DNA of 64,000 nt. It comes from Perkinsus olseni (lineage: Eukaryota; Perkinsozoa; Perkinsida; Perkinsidae). The stretch's first letter is position 1. Each line of letters opens with the position of its first letter. The notes under the pieces were generated by a model. The model did not search any database. It had not been told where the DNA came from and saw only the letters and a program-made list of their open reading frames with translations. Where the stretch lies: the NCBI GenBank assembly GCA_013115135.1, contig JABANP010000005.1, positions 62,001 to 126,000 of the forward strand, in the 5' to 3' direction. Made by a program: the position numbers and the translations under genes. Positions 33,661 through 45,494 of this stretch are shown piece after piece.

Positions 33661-36600
33661 ATGTATTCTACCAATTCCAGTACCAGAGTCAGGGCATACC
33701 ATGGTAAAGGCAAGGGCCATGGCAAAGGTCGTGCCCGCCATACTGGCGATAATCATGATGATGATCCTGCTCATCATGATGATGACCGAAGCAGAGAGGA
33801 TCAGCCTCACTCGTCGCCAGTAGATCGTGATGATGAGGTAGCCGAGGCCCCGAGGAGGAGGGCATATCACGGCAAAGGAGAGTCCCGTAGGGCTGGAGGG
33901 CATCAGCGGGAGGAACACCAACACGGTGGTCATCGAGCGTATTATGGCAAGGGTCGGCATGGTGGCAAGGGTAAGGGTAAGGGCCGAGATGAGAGGGACC
34001 AATACGATCCAGACTATGATAGAGGGGAGCTGTCTAGAAAGAAGGGTGGTGGAACACAGAAGGTAGGGTAGCTAATGGTAGGGGCCCATGGACACAGGAA
34101 GTCGATGGTCAGATCGATATACCACCTCCACTATCCTTCGCCAGTAGTCTAGTCCTCACCGACCCCATCAAGCCCAATACCATTGATAAGATCGATGAGG
34201 AGTGCTCATTATGTATGGAGAAGTTGGTAATACGTCACTGCCGAGTATCAGGCTATAAGCCCTCATGATGATTCTCAGATTTATGTAGCAGTAGGACACT
34301 GTGGTCATCACAATGTATGTTGGTTATGTGCCCTACGTCTCCGATGGTTGCTCAATGATCGTGCTTGCCCCATGTGCAAGGAAGAGCTCAATGCCCTAGT
34401 ATTGGTGCACCGTGATCAGTACGACCCGACACTCTCCTTGGATGACCTTATAGCCTCTAAGAAGAGGCCAGTCATTAAGGATAAGGAGCAAACTGATATT
34501 TATTATGCTGATAAGAGGATCCAAAAGATATGCCTTACCATCAGACAGTGAGTACATCGTCTGTGAGGATGATCTCTTCGCATTAGTGGAAACGCCAACT
34601 TAGGTATCGTTGTGGCTTCTGCACCAATTGGGATGGTGATGGCTCAACGGAAGCAGAACGAGAGGATAAATGGGTAGTGAGGCTAATGGGTGGTGGAGGC
34701 ATAGATCGACATTTGGTATCAGGCATTCCGCACCCTAGGAGACCTCCGTACACACCTTCGGAAGCAACATTCCCGAGATTTCTGTACGATATGTCTCAAT
34801 GAGAGGGAGGTCTTTATACTCGAACAGTATCTATACAGCACGTAGGCACCATCGCTGATGGTGGTAGGTGATAGCTGATGATGATAGGTATGGTCATGGT
34901 GCTGATATTGACCGCCACTGTCGTCATGGAGACCCTGATCTAAGGCCACCTGTGGATGATCATCCTTCCTGTGATTTCTGCAACCCTTCGGGAAGGAATG
35001 ACCACCGATTTTACTCGGCTGATCAGCTCAAGACTCATATGAGGAAGAACCATTTCACCTGCCATCTCTGCGAGAGCATGGGATGGCGTAATGAGTATTA
35101 CAAGGACTACTTCGCATTGTAATAGTCACAACACTACTGTTGCTGTGGTAGAGGCAACGTATGCAGGTATGCCCACTTCTCCGCTGCCCATTACCCCTGT
35201 GAACATAACGAGTGCTTAGCTAAGAGGTTCGTAGTGTTCAAGACTGATGACGACCTCAAGATACACGAGATGACTGAGCATACCAATTTTGGAGGTACTC
35301 CCGCGACTGCTGCAACCGGACTCCTACCGTATGTTTGATTCAGTGATGTCCCGCGCCGAGAAGAGAGCCAATCTACGGCTAGACTTCGGTACTAGTGGCG
35401 GGAGGTCTCGCAAACCTGGGCAACGAGATGATAACCCGAACCCTGATACTACTGAGAACTACAAGGTACTACTACCACCACCTCGAACATAACTTTATGC
35501 TTTGGTGCTTCAGGTGAAATTCTGTAAACCTCCAAGACAGTTCTATAATGGTCCTGATGAGAGTACCGCCTTGGGACAGGAGTATGCTGCACTTAATGCT
35601 GTTACTTCTGATGAAGAAGATGACCAGAATGAGGCATCCGATCCTAAAAGGATCAAGGCACGCTACCCATCACGTAGGGACGGCCATAGGTAGTAGACGT
35701 TCCTATCGGGGGAGGTATCATACTCCTGCCGGTGGGGTTGTCAGGTATGACCCTAGATGGCATGGTGATATCCCCGAGCCCCATCTGCCCAAGCCTCGGA
35801 CATCCTCTGTTATCATTAATGATGTTGATGCTGACAACAGTGCAGGCATCGCCACCAACGTAGTCTTAGAATCAGTTGATACGAGGCGCGTGCACATTAA
35901 TACCCGTTAGGACGAAGAACCGGAAGTACCGAAGGCTGATGATGCAGGGGACCTGATGGAGCGAGGAAGGAGAGTCCTCACCCACGAGGTAGTATGGGAA
36001 TACACAGTCCTGCATTCACTGTGATGGCGTCGTTCAGGCAGTGAGGATAGTAGAGGCTGACCCAGATGGTCTGGGTCGTGTCAATGGTGCTCTGTTCAAG
36101 AATAAGAATGCTGAGTTAATGAAGGCTTGCAGGAAGGCTCTTGGTAGAAGGCTCTTGTCGAATGTGTATATTGGCTTGGCACTAACCGTGATGGTCAGGC
36201 GATGCCAACCTACGCGATCTTAAGGATGCGGCTATGGAGATGAGGACAGAACAGAGTGATGAGGCTCTAGACTACTTCGTAGAGACGGCGGCTGAAGTAA
36301 GTATCTTGCTTGATAGCTAGTGATGCTCGATGGTAACCGCACGTTTGCTGTTCCAGGTGTTCAGTCTTGCGGAGGGTGGTATGCAGGAGGGCGCTAAGCT
36401 ATTTGCCGCAATGGTACTCTTATTACCACTCAAGGGTCTTAGAGATAAACTTGTAGGATCACAATGGTAGCTGGTATCACGCCATCCTTCCTCTTTCTCC
36501 TTATCAGGTTGACCATATGCAAGAGTACGCTGGTGACGCTGTACTACAGTCCACGGTGATGGAGGAGAGGAGGCAGGCTAGGAGTGTATCCCCTGAGCCT

Positions 36601-38195
36601 CGGAGTGCAGCAAGCGTCAGTAGTCGAGAGTCATCCCAGGCCCCTAAGGTCCAAGTAAGGATTAGTATCGGTCACAGTTAACGTCGCAAATCTCCTCATA
36701 CCTATACTTCAACAACATCGGTGGCTTTTTCGATCAGTTACCGGACACTCCAGTACCCATACCCGACGGCTTGTTAGCGGGGCCTCATAAACGTCCAAGC
36801 TTTATCAAGGCATTGATGGCCGTGTTGGATGCTGACCTCGGTGATGTTGATGCAGCTATCCCGCCCAAGCAATACACGTATGATGATCATACACCTTCCA
36901 TCTCTTATTCTTATCATCTTCGCTCCTCTTCAGTAAACTGGTACAGAGTGTACAGCTGATCGACGGCATCCAGACCGATACACTAGCTGAGATGAGGAAT
37001 CAGTTGCTGGCAGTTGTGGGATCTAGGAAGGACCTATCCTGGGCCAACGCTGATATGGTAAGGGTTATACTCATGATGGCGATGGCAGGGTTGATGTCCG
37101 TACGACAGGTCATTGCACTCCGTCCTCTAGCGTTCCGCCTGCTCACCCCAAGGCCTACAACGCAGGCAGATAGTAACGTAGACGATGATAGCATGGAGGA
37201 GGACTATGAGTACCGGGACCCTAGCCGCCAGAGGGAGGCAGAGGAGGCCGCTGCAGCATCGGCAGCTGACCTACAGAAGGGCTGGGATGAGTTTGTACAG
37301 AAAGCTAGACGGGTCCTTCATGAGCGCTTCAACATGCTGGAACTCTGCTACATGTCAACGTAATAAGGCCTACTACTGGCTACCCTTATTCCTTAGTCCA
37401 TAGCCAATGCCTTTGATAGGTACATTCATTTGGCGGCGGGTAGACTACAGAGTAGAGGCATTGAGAGAGGGGTCGATGATCGGTACTCGTACCAGGAGTT
37501 CCCTCTACTGCCCGGCACCAAGCCTGTAGTTAACAGTACCCACGCCCAGAAAGCCCAGCGGAAGGGAGCAGACTACCCAACATTGGTAGTGTTGCTGCAC
37601 CGGTCGTACGCTAGTATCCACTCTCTATCTTTGTCAGTCCGCTGCTCACGCACCGTCAAGTAGTAGTTCATCCTCTAACACTAGACAGCGTGGCCTCTGG
37701 GCTACACGAAACCCCAATCGTCTTGCGGATCCTGACGCCTTCCCTGAGCTCCCGAAGATACAACCAAAGCCTAAGTAGCGCCCCTTGATGTTGTTGGCGA
37801 TGGGTATCTTTGTTTGAGTAGGTCGTCACAATGGACGGCTGGTGGGAAGGCGAGGAAGGACATAGAAAGAATGAAGGGCCTGGAAAGGAGGTGAAGCCAC
37901 TATCTGTACTCTAGCTTCTGTTCACTATGTTCTTAGGTACCCATTGCTGGTCCGACCTAACAAGAATGCACCAAAGAAGGCCCATGAGCCGGAGCTCCCG
38001 GGTTGGACATGCCCTCACTGTGAAGAGCATAATGAGCCTCAGGCTGACACTTGTAGCAAGTGTGGTCTGAAGATGCTGATGAAGAAGGGAGGACCGCTCG
38101 GAGGGGGTGAAGGGGGCTCTGGTGGAGGAGGAGGCAGCAAGGGCGGCAAGAGGAAGAAGGCTAGTGCCGCTGATAAGGCGATGGGCAGATTCTGA
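33661..38195 (+). CDS. ZNF598: ZNF598/Hel2-type E3 ubiquitin ligase (ribosome quality control), multi-exon
   Basis: The N-terminal region is basic with repeated HGKGKG/YHGKG motifs. The RING is split: CSLCMEKL (34200) and, after an intron, GHCGHHNVCWLCALRLRWL and ACPMCKEEL (34290-34390). The characteristic zinc-finger array follows: CGFC, then RDFCTICLNEREVFILEQY (34760-34830), HPSCDFC and HMRKNHFTCHLCES (34960-35080). The array ends with CLAKRFVVFKTDDDLKIH (about 35213-35280). Finger order and spacing match ZNF598/Hel2, which ubiquitinates 40S proteins on collided ribosomes. Downstream exons (35500-37700) are helical and low-complexity. The last exon ends with a RanBP2-like finger (W.CPHC...N....C..C, about 38005-38070) and a Gly/Lys tail. 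That finger is not typical of the family. Start and internal borders are approximate. Confidence 0.8.
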
Positions 38196-38533
38196 ATATA
38201 GCGTTCTTTCTGCGATTGATGAGGAGCTTTGGCTGCTATTCTACGTTTGTGTAGCTCCTCGAAACAGCTACGTTGCTCACCAGTGCCTCTTCCCTTCCTT
38301 GTTATCGCTATCGTTACGGAACTGCCATCACTATTACTGTTGCTTATAATAATGTACTGTCACCGTTGGTGATGTGGGTAGTAATATTACCTACCTGGTT
38401 TCCCACTAGACAGCGATGCTTGGTGTTTAGTCATTCTCGGAGTGAAGGGGTCGCGGACGTTGCCTCCAGCGCTAGGGACACTGGAGTCTAGCTTCATCAC
38501 ACTGAACCACTCACCGGAGTACGAAGTGAGCTC

Positions 38534-41359
38534 GTGAGAGCAGATCAGCTCGGCAGTCATGAAGGTTGGGCTCAGCAGCTTGTTTGTTGTTGGTGTCTTG
38601 CCACCACCATCGTCGTCACCGCCATTTCGTCTGCTAGCAATCCAGACGGCATGAACGGCACTACTGTTGGGACCGCTGCTGCTGTTACCTCTGCAGCATC
38701 ACACATTGGCGGGAGACTGTGCAAGATTGTCCTCACTGGTGGCCCTGGCGGTGGCAAGTCCACGGCCCTCACCAAGCTGAGGAACAGGCTCGTGCATCGA
38801 GGACTCCCGGTAAGTGCCTTGGTCCTCTATTGGTGGTGAACTGCCTTACCTGGATGGCAGGTAACTCTGATAGGGGAGAATGCCACACCATTAATCGAGA
38901 GGATGGGCGGGTATGAGCTTTCTTGGAGGCATACTTGGAAGCATGTCGAGTTTCAAAGGATCATGCTCAAGTAGGGAGTTGGGCATCATAGGCACTCTGA
39001 GTAGTGGCAGCTGATGATGATATCAGGGCCCAGCTGGAGCAAGAGGATAACATAATGTCGTTATGCCGTCTACGTGAAGATGATAGAGTTATCATACTGG
39101 ATCGAGGTAGTAGTAGTAGTGCAGCGCCTGCCCCTCATTCTACCTCGAGCATTCACCTCCTCTCTTAGGTGCGTTCGATGGTAGGACATTTTGTACAGCT
39201 GACGAGTGGGAGAAAGTGAGGAACTCCAATCACATCTACACTGATCAGGAACTCTTCGATAGGTAGTCTTAGATCTACCCAAGCACTCTCCATCATCATG
39301 ATAGTATCTACCGCCGCTTCTTTCAGATACGACGTTATCATACATATGACATCGGCTGCAGTTGATCGTCCTCAGTTGTAGAGCCGTCTTTGTTGCACCT
39401 TTAGCGCTGAGCTATCCTCTCTTCAGTTACTCCTATGGTGTTGGTAGCACGAATGAATCACGCTTCCACACTCCCTCTATGGTAAGTACGGCCTTCACCA
39501 TTGTGAATGTCCGTTCGATGAACAGTATTCTCCTTTACAGGCGGCAGAGGCCGATAAACTAGGCCGGGAGTTCGTCACCCACACGGGTAAGAATGTCTAT
39601 GTTGTGGAGACTAAGGAGGACTTCGACGACAAGGTTGAGGAGGTGAGTGTCGGAGCCATGCATGGTGTTCGGGGCACAACTCTGTTAGTAGGTCTTCCGC
39701 TGTGTGCAGCAGGCTATCTCAAGGCTGTGGGGCCCGGCAGTTGTAGAGGGGCTCAGTACTAAGAGAGTTCAGTAAGTGTCTGGTGCTACTATGTAGGATA
39801 GGTTGGCTATTGGAGTGTGTCAGGCACAAGGTTCGAGTATTGCGGTCATGGGAGGAGATATGCCAGCTGCCCGAGGTCTCCTGTGGATCGAAGGAGGCAG
39901 CTAAGGTTAGACCTTTCTAGCGCTTAGCGGAGTGTAGCTCACTCTCATCATCATCATCGTGATCATCATCAGGCTGCTTACATAAGTGAAATCACTTACC
40001 TCAGCAGGGATCAGACACGGTGGGTTAGGAGGTGGCGTAAGGTAGGTGATATAACTGAGCTGGATAGGAAGTCTCCGGAGGAGCTCATGATGTAGGCCGC
40101 GGTCGCCGCTCTGTTTGGTAGCTCTCACTTGAGCTCTTGATCAGGGAGTTTCCTTCCTTGGACGAGGAACGACTGCTACCCCAAGGGGACTCCCCCGACG
40201 ACAGGAGCAAGATGGAGTCCTCTGAGGAGACAGTAGGTTGCAGGTTGTTATTACTCTCGGACACGGTGATACCACAGGTTATGACGGACAGCGGCGAGAA
40301 GGGGCCCAAGCGGATGGCCAATCTCAGTGTTGATGCGTAGCGACACGCCGCTTCGATCGTACTACACACAGGATGGTGATGTTCAGGTATGAGCGAGCCA
40401 TCAGGGAGTACGAAATGGAGAAGGCTCTTCATGGAGAAGATGAGTTCCCCAAGCAAATACTGAAGAGGCAGTTCTCCTATGAGACTAAGTACAAGGATGG
40501 CAAGGTTGGGTAGGAGTCTGGGCACATAGGGACAGCAGGACCTATCATCCACCACTCTATCAGGTATATAACTCTGAAGGCGTACTCAGGACTAGACGGC
40601 ACATCCCTGTCCAGGATACGAGAGTACTGCCACGACGACGACGACGACCAACATGATCGACATCGTGCTCGTCCTTCTTTTGTTGTTAGATATCTGGGTA
40701 TTGGACATGGAGGATCCTGCTGGCCATGCTGCCTCCTATGATGATGTGTTATCAATGATGCCTAGTTTCGTGGAGCCTGTACCCGAGGCTGCTGCTGTTG
40801 TGAACAGTCCATCGCCGTCTCAACGTACCTCCTCCACACCACCGACAGTTGGCCACCACCCAGTAAGCTCTCTGGAATGATCCATTCTCTTCTGCTGCAT
40901 GCTTAACCTCAGGATTCATCCTACATCCGCTTCCGAAAGGACAGTCAGAGAGTAGACGTGAGTCCAGTAGGGTCACTGGCCCTCCAGAGAGCGGGGATCA
41001 GTACAGCAGCGGGATCGCCGGATAATGTCGTAGCAGCAGCAGCAGCAGCAAGCGGACATCTGTGACACGGAAGAGTGAGCAACAGCTGTTTGGATTGCTC
41101 CTAAAGTGTACTATTCTCAGGTCGTCTACCCAAGTCTAGATTAGTCCTGTGTCACCACCCCACGGCTGATGCTGCTGCTGCGGCAGTCCCTCAGCCCCCA
41201 GGAGCTCGGCCCGTTACATACCCCTCTAAACGTAGCCGTGACCAGACCGGTGAGGCCGCGGCAGAGGAGGGACCGCTGAAGCTGACTAAACCCTCCGCTA
41301 CTGAGGAGGAGAAGGAGAACTCCTCCTCCAGCAACACGAGCATGCTGCTCGATGGATGA
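38534..41359 (+). CDS. TTD14/AAA_28-type P-loop protein, multi-exon
   Basis: The P-loop segment CKIVLTGGPGGGKSTALTKL is followed across a 51-nt intron (38811-38861) by VTLIGENATPLIE, where the family has the VPE.A..L strand. DRVIILDRG at about 39085 matches the Walker B-like region (C.RG in TTD14). WEKVRNSNHIYTDQELFDR and an RYDVIIHMTSAAVD segment at about 39330 match the family's RYD.V.HL.SAA. Downstream exons (39990-40600) contain charged segments such as ERAIREYEMEKALHGEDEFP, in the place of the CYTH-like second domain of TTD14. The C-terminus is Ser/Glu-rich. TTD14 binds GTP and phosphatidylinositol 3-phosphate in insects. The start is one of two Met codons (38534 or 38651). Confidence 0.58.
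41033..41052 (+). repeat. CAG/AGC trinucleotide run
   Basis: A pure AGC repeat of about seven units lies within the 3' part of the TTD14-like gene. Its reading frame is uncertain and it may fall in an intron. Confidence 0.7.
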
Positions 41360-41712
41360 TTTACATTACAGTAATTAAACAAGAGGCGTCGGCGGCGCCG
41401 ATGGTGGTGGTCACTATTGCTCAATACACCCGACCACAGTCGCTGCCGTCGTTATACTTTGTCTCCTGCACGATAGCAATGCCCAAGTAGTATTATCATT
41501 AGTATGTTACCATAAATGCTCCCCATTCTCAACAACCTTCTCTCACCACCAACGTACAGTGCCTCCTCCCCCTCCTCTATATGCCACATTATTACTACTG
41601 TCTGTGTGTGCTCTTCCGTCCATTCATCCCAGCTCTTGTGTTCGTCGTATGGGGAGGCATCGCTGTATCGTCATCGTGCATGCTATCTGTGGCGGGGTTA
41701 GTACCTGTGCGC

Positions 41713-42851
41713 ATGCCCACTTCGCCGAGCGCCAGTGTTGCCCCAGGAGGGGCAGCAGCAGCAGCCGACGATGATGATGATGTGGACATGATGGACCAAG
41801 ACGGAGCTGATGATGGTGACCAGGATCAGCAGAATATGGGTGGAGAAGGCGACGAAGGCAATCAGGACCCAACGCCTGCTGCTGCTGCAGCCCCGCCCAA
41901 GAGGAAGGTCGGCTTGGGCTCAACTACCTCAGTCAAGCCATGGTCACTACTGCAGCCATAGGTCAACCGTCGGCCGAAGCTTACAGCTGATAGGTTGTTG
42001 GACGATGAGCACGGCTTGAAGTGTATAATGCAGGATTTTGAGAAGTCCATCACCTTCACTGGGGATACCATCAGGGTAGTAGTAGCTCGCCTCTTCGTCA
42101 CGACAACCAAAGGCTCTGGTCTATGCTGCCGCTGCGAGGTCTTCATCGGAGGCCTTCACGAGCATGGGGGAGGGTCTATTTCTCTCAGGATCTCGATACT
42201 GTCATCCTGAACTACGGTGCCTGGGCCGGCCGATTGTACCCCTACGGCATGCCGCTGGCGGACTTCGCAAGAACATGCGAGACGGAGCTGTATCCGGAGA
42301 TAAAGCGAGTAAGCTTTCTCTCCTCTTCCTGCTGCTGCTGGCGGTCGAGAAGGGTTCTGTCCATCAGCGGCGAATCTACGACTTCCGGCTGGACTACGTT
42401 AGAAGGAAAGGGAGATTCGGCCCTCTGGAGGGAGAGGGAGGGGAAGGATCGCCATCGAACAGCACCAGCGAGGCTGAGCCAAGCAATGCTAGCAAGGTAG
42501 AAACCACTACAGATCTCGGAATCGTTGTAGTGCGTTCTCGCTCGTAAGAGTCCAGCGCCAAATGCGTAGGTTGGTGAGGCCGTCGACGGCGGGGCCGGCG
42601 GTGGCAATGATGATGCCAATGGCGGTGGTGGTGGTGTCGATAACAACTCTCCGCCCCAACCTGTGAAGCTGACCCCGGAGGAGATGCGCCTTCGGATGGA
42701 GGCTAATCGCCTGAAGGCGTTGGAAAGACGCCGACTCAAAGAGCAACAGCAACAACAGCACGAAGAGGAACAGCATCATCCACAACCAGGGGACGGGGAA
42801 CAACAACAACAGGGAGGAGAGCATGAGCATCATCATCATCAGAGCGCATGA
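41713..42851 (+). CDS. TIPIN: TIPIN/Swi3 replication-fork protection protein (intact copy), multi-exon
   Basis: The N-terminus is Asp/Ala-rich. The Swi3 domain is encoded across short introns: RRPKLTADRLLDDEHGLK, then, after an intron at about 42076-42190, the segment YGAWAGRLYPYGMPLADFAR. It continues into YPEIKR and RRIYDFRLDYVRRKGRF. This matches the family pattern L..E.LL...G...L..........DL..L...Y..W...LFP...F.DF. The last exon has LTPEEMRLRMEANRLKALER, similar to the RPA-binding helix of TIPIN, followed by Gln/His-rich sequence. TIPIN partners with Timeless to stabilise stalled forks. The ATG at 41713 is preferred because upstream residues in frame form an unrelated hydrophobic stretch. 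A decayed copy lies at 47471. Confidence 0.8.
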
Positions 42852-42953
42852 CCAATGTTTGACAACAATCATAAACAATCACCATATATCCCTTTGGCTT
42901 ACTAGTGTTGAGCAGGGGTTACCCGAGGCATCAGTGGGCCTGTAGCACTGTTT

Positions 42954-44832
42954 ATGAGGACTTTCGTCGTATTACGACTCCTCTTCTTTTTTCTCCTCTC
43001 ACCATCGTTGGCCAGGGGTTATGACGATGCCTCGGCCGATGATGATGACTCTGCTGTGGACAGCCTGGCTAAGCTCTATTGTGGGCGGGACAATTGCTAC
43101 AGCCTTTTAGAGGTCTCTAGAGAGGCTACCGTAATAACGAGGCCTTCGTGACTAGACATGATAATGCCGTACAAGGTGCGAGAGATCAAGCATTCATATC
43201 GCAGACTTGCTCGGGTATATCACCCAGACAAGCAAGCTGCTAGTAAAGATCCAGCGTCAAGGGAGGCAGCCCAGTCGATGTTCACTAAAATTGCCAAGGC
43301 GTAAGGGGGTTGCTCTTTTCCCTTGATGTCGCTTCTACCGTTCACTCTGCGCCCTCTTCCCTCAGATATGAAGTGTTGTCCAACCCTAAGCTTAGAGAGG
43401 CCTATGATCTCTATATCGACTATCCAGAGTATGCAGCATACAACTACTACAACGTGAGTTTCTAACCGGTACCTACCGGTCAAGCACACGTGTCTGCTCG
43501 CTCCCTCAGTACTATAATGCTGTGTACAAACCACAAACACCGGTATGGATGGTGGTCGCTGCGGTATTGACACTTCTCTCTGGGCTGCAGTATCTCAACG
43601 ACTCTCTGCAGTACGAGAGGGTCTCTAAGGCGGTAGTAGCATCGTGATGGCCTTGGCTCCGTTGTCGAAGTTGTACTATGCTACAGGTCCGGAGGCAGAG
43701 ACAATTCCAACAGCGTGTGAAGGAGAGGTTGGCTGAGGAAGCTGGTGGTACTAGGGCACTACGGAAGATGGCAGATGCTGATAGAGACAGGCTAGAGATA
43801 GAGGTAGAGCCTACCACTAGCCTTGTAACGCGCGATACATATCGGTCACGTTATGCATCAGCAAGATAGAGAATACTGTATTCGAGGAGGAAGTACAACT
43901 GAACGGCAGTGGGTCGAAGCCAGCGGATATAAGAAGAGTACTTCAGGCGTCGAGTGTCGGCGATAGGAGCATCCCCTCCATCCTTTCAGACTATCGGCTA
44001 CCGTTTCCTGCGTTCCCCCCTATCCCTAGCTGAGTACATGGCCTGGAGTATTCGCTGGACCTATCGTTTTAGGATCAATAGGGAGGAGTTTGGCCCGACA
44101 GAGCGGGAGTAGTACCGTTACTTGCCTCGTTCGTCTTACTCTCCGACTCCTGCTGCTGCTGTTACTGTGGCTTGAGTAGGTATCTTACTCGGAGGGCTCT
44201 GAAGATGTCGGAGGATGATTGGCAAATGGTCGATGATGCGGAGAAGGAGCAGCTACTGGAGAGGAAATTATACGACGGGAGACAATCTGGAAGAGTAGGT
44301 GGAGAAGGGCAGTAATTCCGCTATGCCTCGTATGCCCCCAATGTGTTGTCTCATAAGCCACCGTGCCATCACTGCGCTGATACGGACTCAATCATGGCAG
44401 CTTCACTCTGCTCTCACGGCGTCCGAGTGTGCGGATGCAGTCCAGAATTGTTTGCAGTTGAGCCTTAGTCGAGAAGAACCATCTGATAATATCCAGAACA
44501 CACCACGTGTTCTTCGTCGCCTGGCCTGTTTCTCTCGGCCGTAGACACAACTAGCGTTCCCCAGCGAGACTGCGCGTCATGTAGACCGCGGTCGTCTTCG
44601 TGTCTCCTATACCTAGCGGCCAGTTCCGTGTTGGTGTCTCCCGAGTGTAAAGGGGCTGATGATGAATGGCACACTTAGTGGTCCCTTGGATCCCAACATG
44701 CTCTCCTTTGCCAGGTACCTGAGGGAGCGGGAACGAGAGGAGCGAGCACGGCTGGAGAGGAGTGGCGCTTATAGGCGATATCAGCGTATCAAACGAGCTG
44801 GCCCTGCCTCCTACAACTACAATGAGGATTGA
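42954..44832 (+). CDS. DNAJC25: DNAJC25-like membrane J-domain protein, multi-exon
   Basis: A signal-peptide-like start (VVLRLLFFFLLSPSLARG) and an acidic linker precede a J domain. The domain is CYSLLEVSREAT, then after an intron YRRLARVYHPDKQAA with the HPD motif, then YEVLSNPKLREAYD. The Tyr-rich segment YNYYN and the membrane helix VWMVVAAVLTLLSGLQYL follow, as in DNAJC25. Conserved C-terminal blocks are present: WSIRWTYRFRINREEFGPTE and ALKMSEDDWQMVDDAEKE. It ends with an Arg-rich segment and a stop at 44830-44832. At least six introns of 40-60 nt occur. The protein probably acts in the ER membrane as an Hsp70 co-chaperone; in this family the J domain is predicted to be luminal, as the N-terminal signal suggests. 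Confidence 0.85.
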
Positions 44833-45494
44833 GGATCATCATCATTATTGTACGACCTTACGGTGTGCTTGCCTTCTCGACACTGGGGCTTAGTGTTGAG
44901 CTTCTTAATCTGAGTCAACTAAGCATCCTCACTATCTACACTTTGGGTGATATCAGTACCAAGGTTCGCAGGCGGTTGCCAGTCCCTCATAGTACGAATG
45001 CGACAGTCCCATTCGTCACAGTCGCAGTCACAGTACTGCCTTCAGTATTATGTGGAGGCGCGTCATCAGTTCCTACTGATGCAGGAAGAAGCAGGGTTCA
45101 AAGCGATGAGAATCAACATCGCAGTAAGGTAGGACCTTCGTAGGCCTTCAAGACAGATGATGGACGTATGGCTATCGAGTACGGAGAGCCTTGACAATGC
45201 CGGCTCACCAGCAAGATGGGCATGCTAGGGCTCATTCATGGTGCCTGATCACCCTGCGAGGGCATTATACAGTGAGAGGGGCCGGTATTAGCCACCGTTG
45301 TCCGCTACGGTCTCCAGAATGTTGTACGCATACATTCGGGCTCCCTGCGCCTGGGGAAGGCTTTGGTTGGGGGGCGATACAGGTTCAGCAGAGGTTATGC
45401 CACGTACCAGAAGCTTCTGCTGCTGCCAGCTTGTCATTCGACTGAGCCTTCGTTGTTCTAGCTGTCTGTCGCTTTCCACACGCTTAAGGCTCGG
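44833..45494 (+). CDS. Unidentified exon-like frames upstream of the reductase
   Basis: Open stretches at about 44985-45125 (QYCLQYYVEARHQFLLMQEE) and 45143-45195 (AFKTDDGRMAIEYGEP) look coding. A frame at 45300-45450 contains GKALVGGRYRFSRGYATYQK. They could be a small separate gene or 5' exons of the reductase. No family is recognised. Confidence 0.3.
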
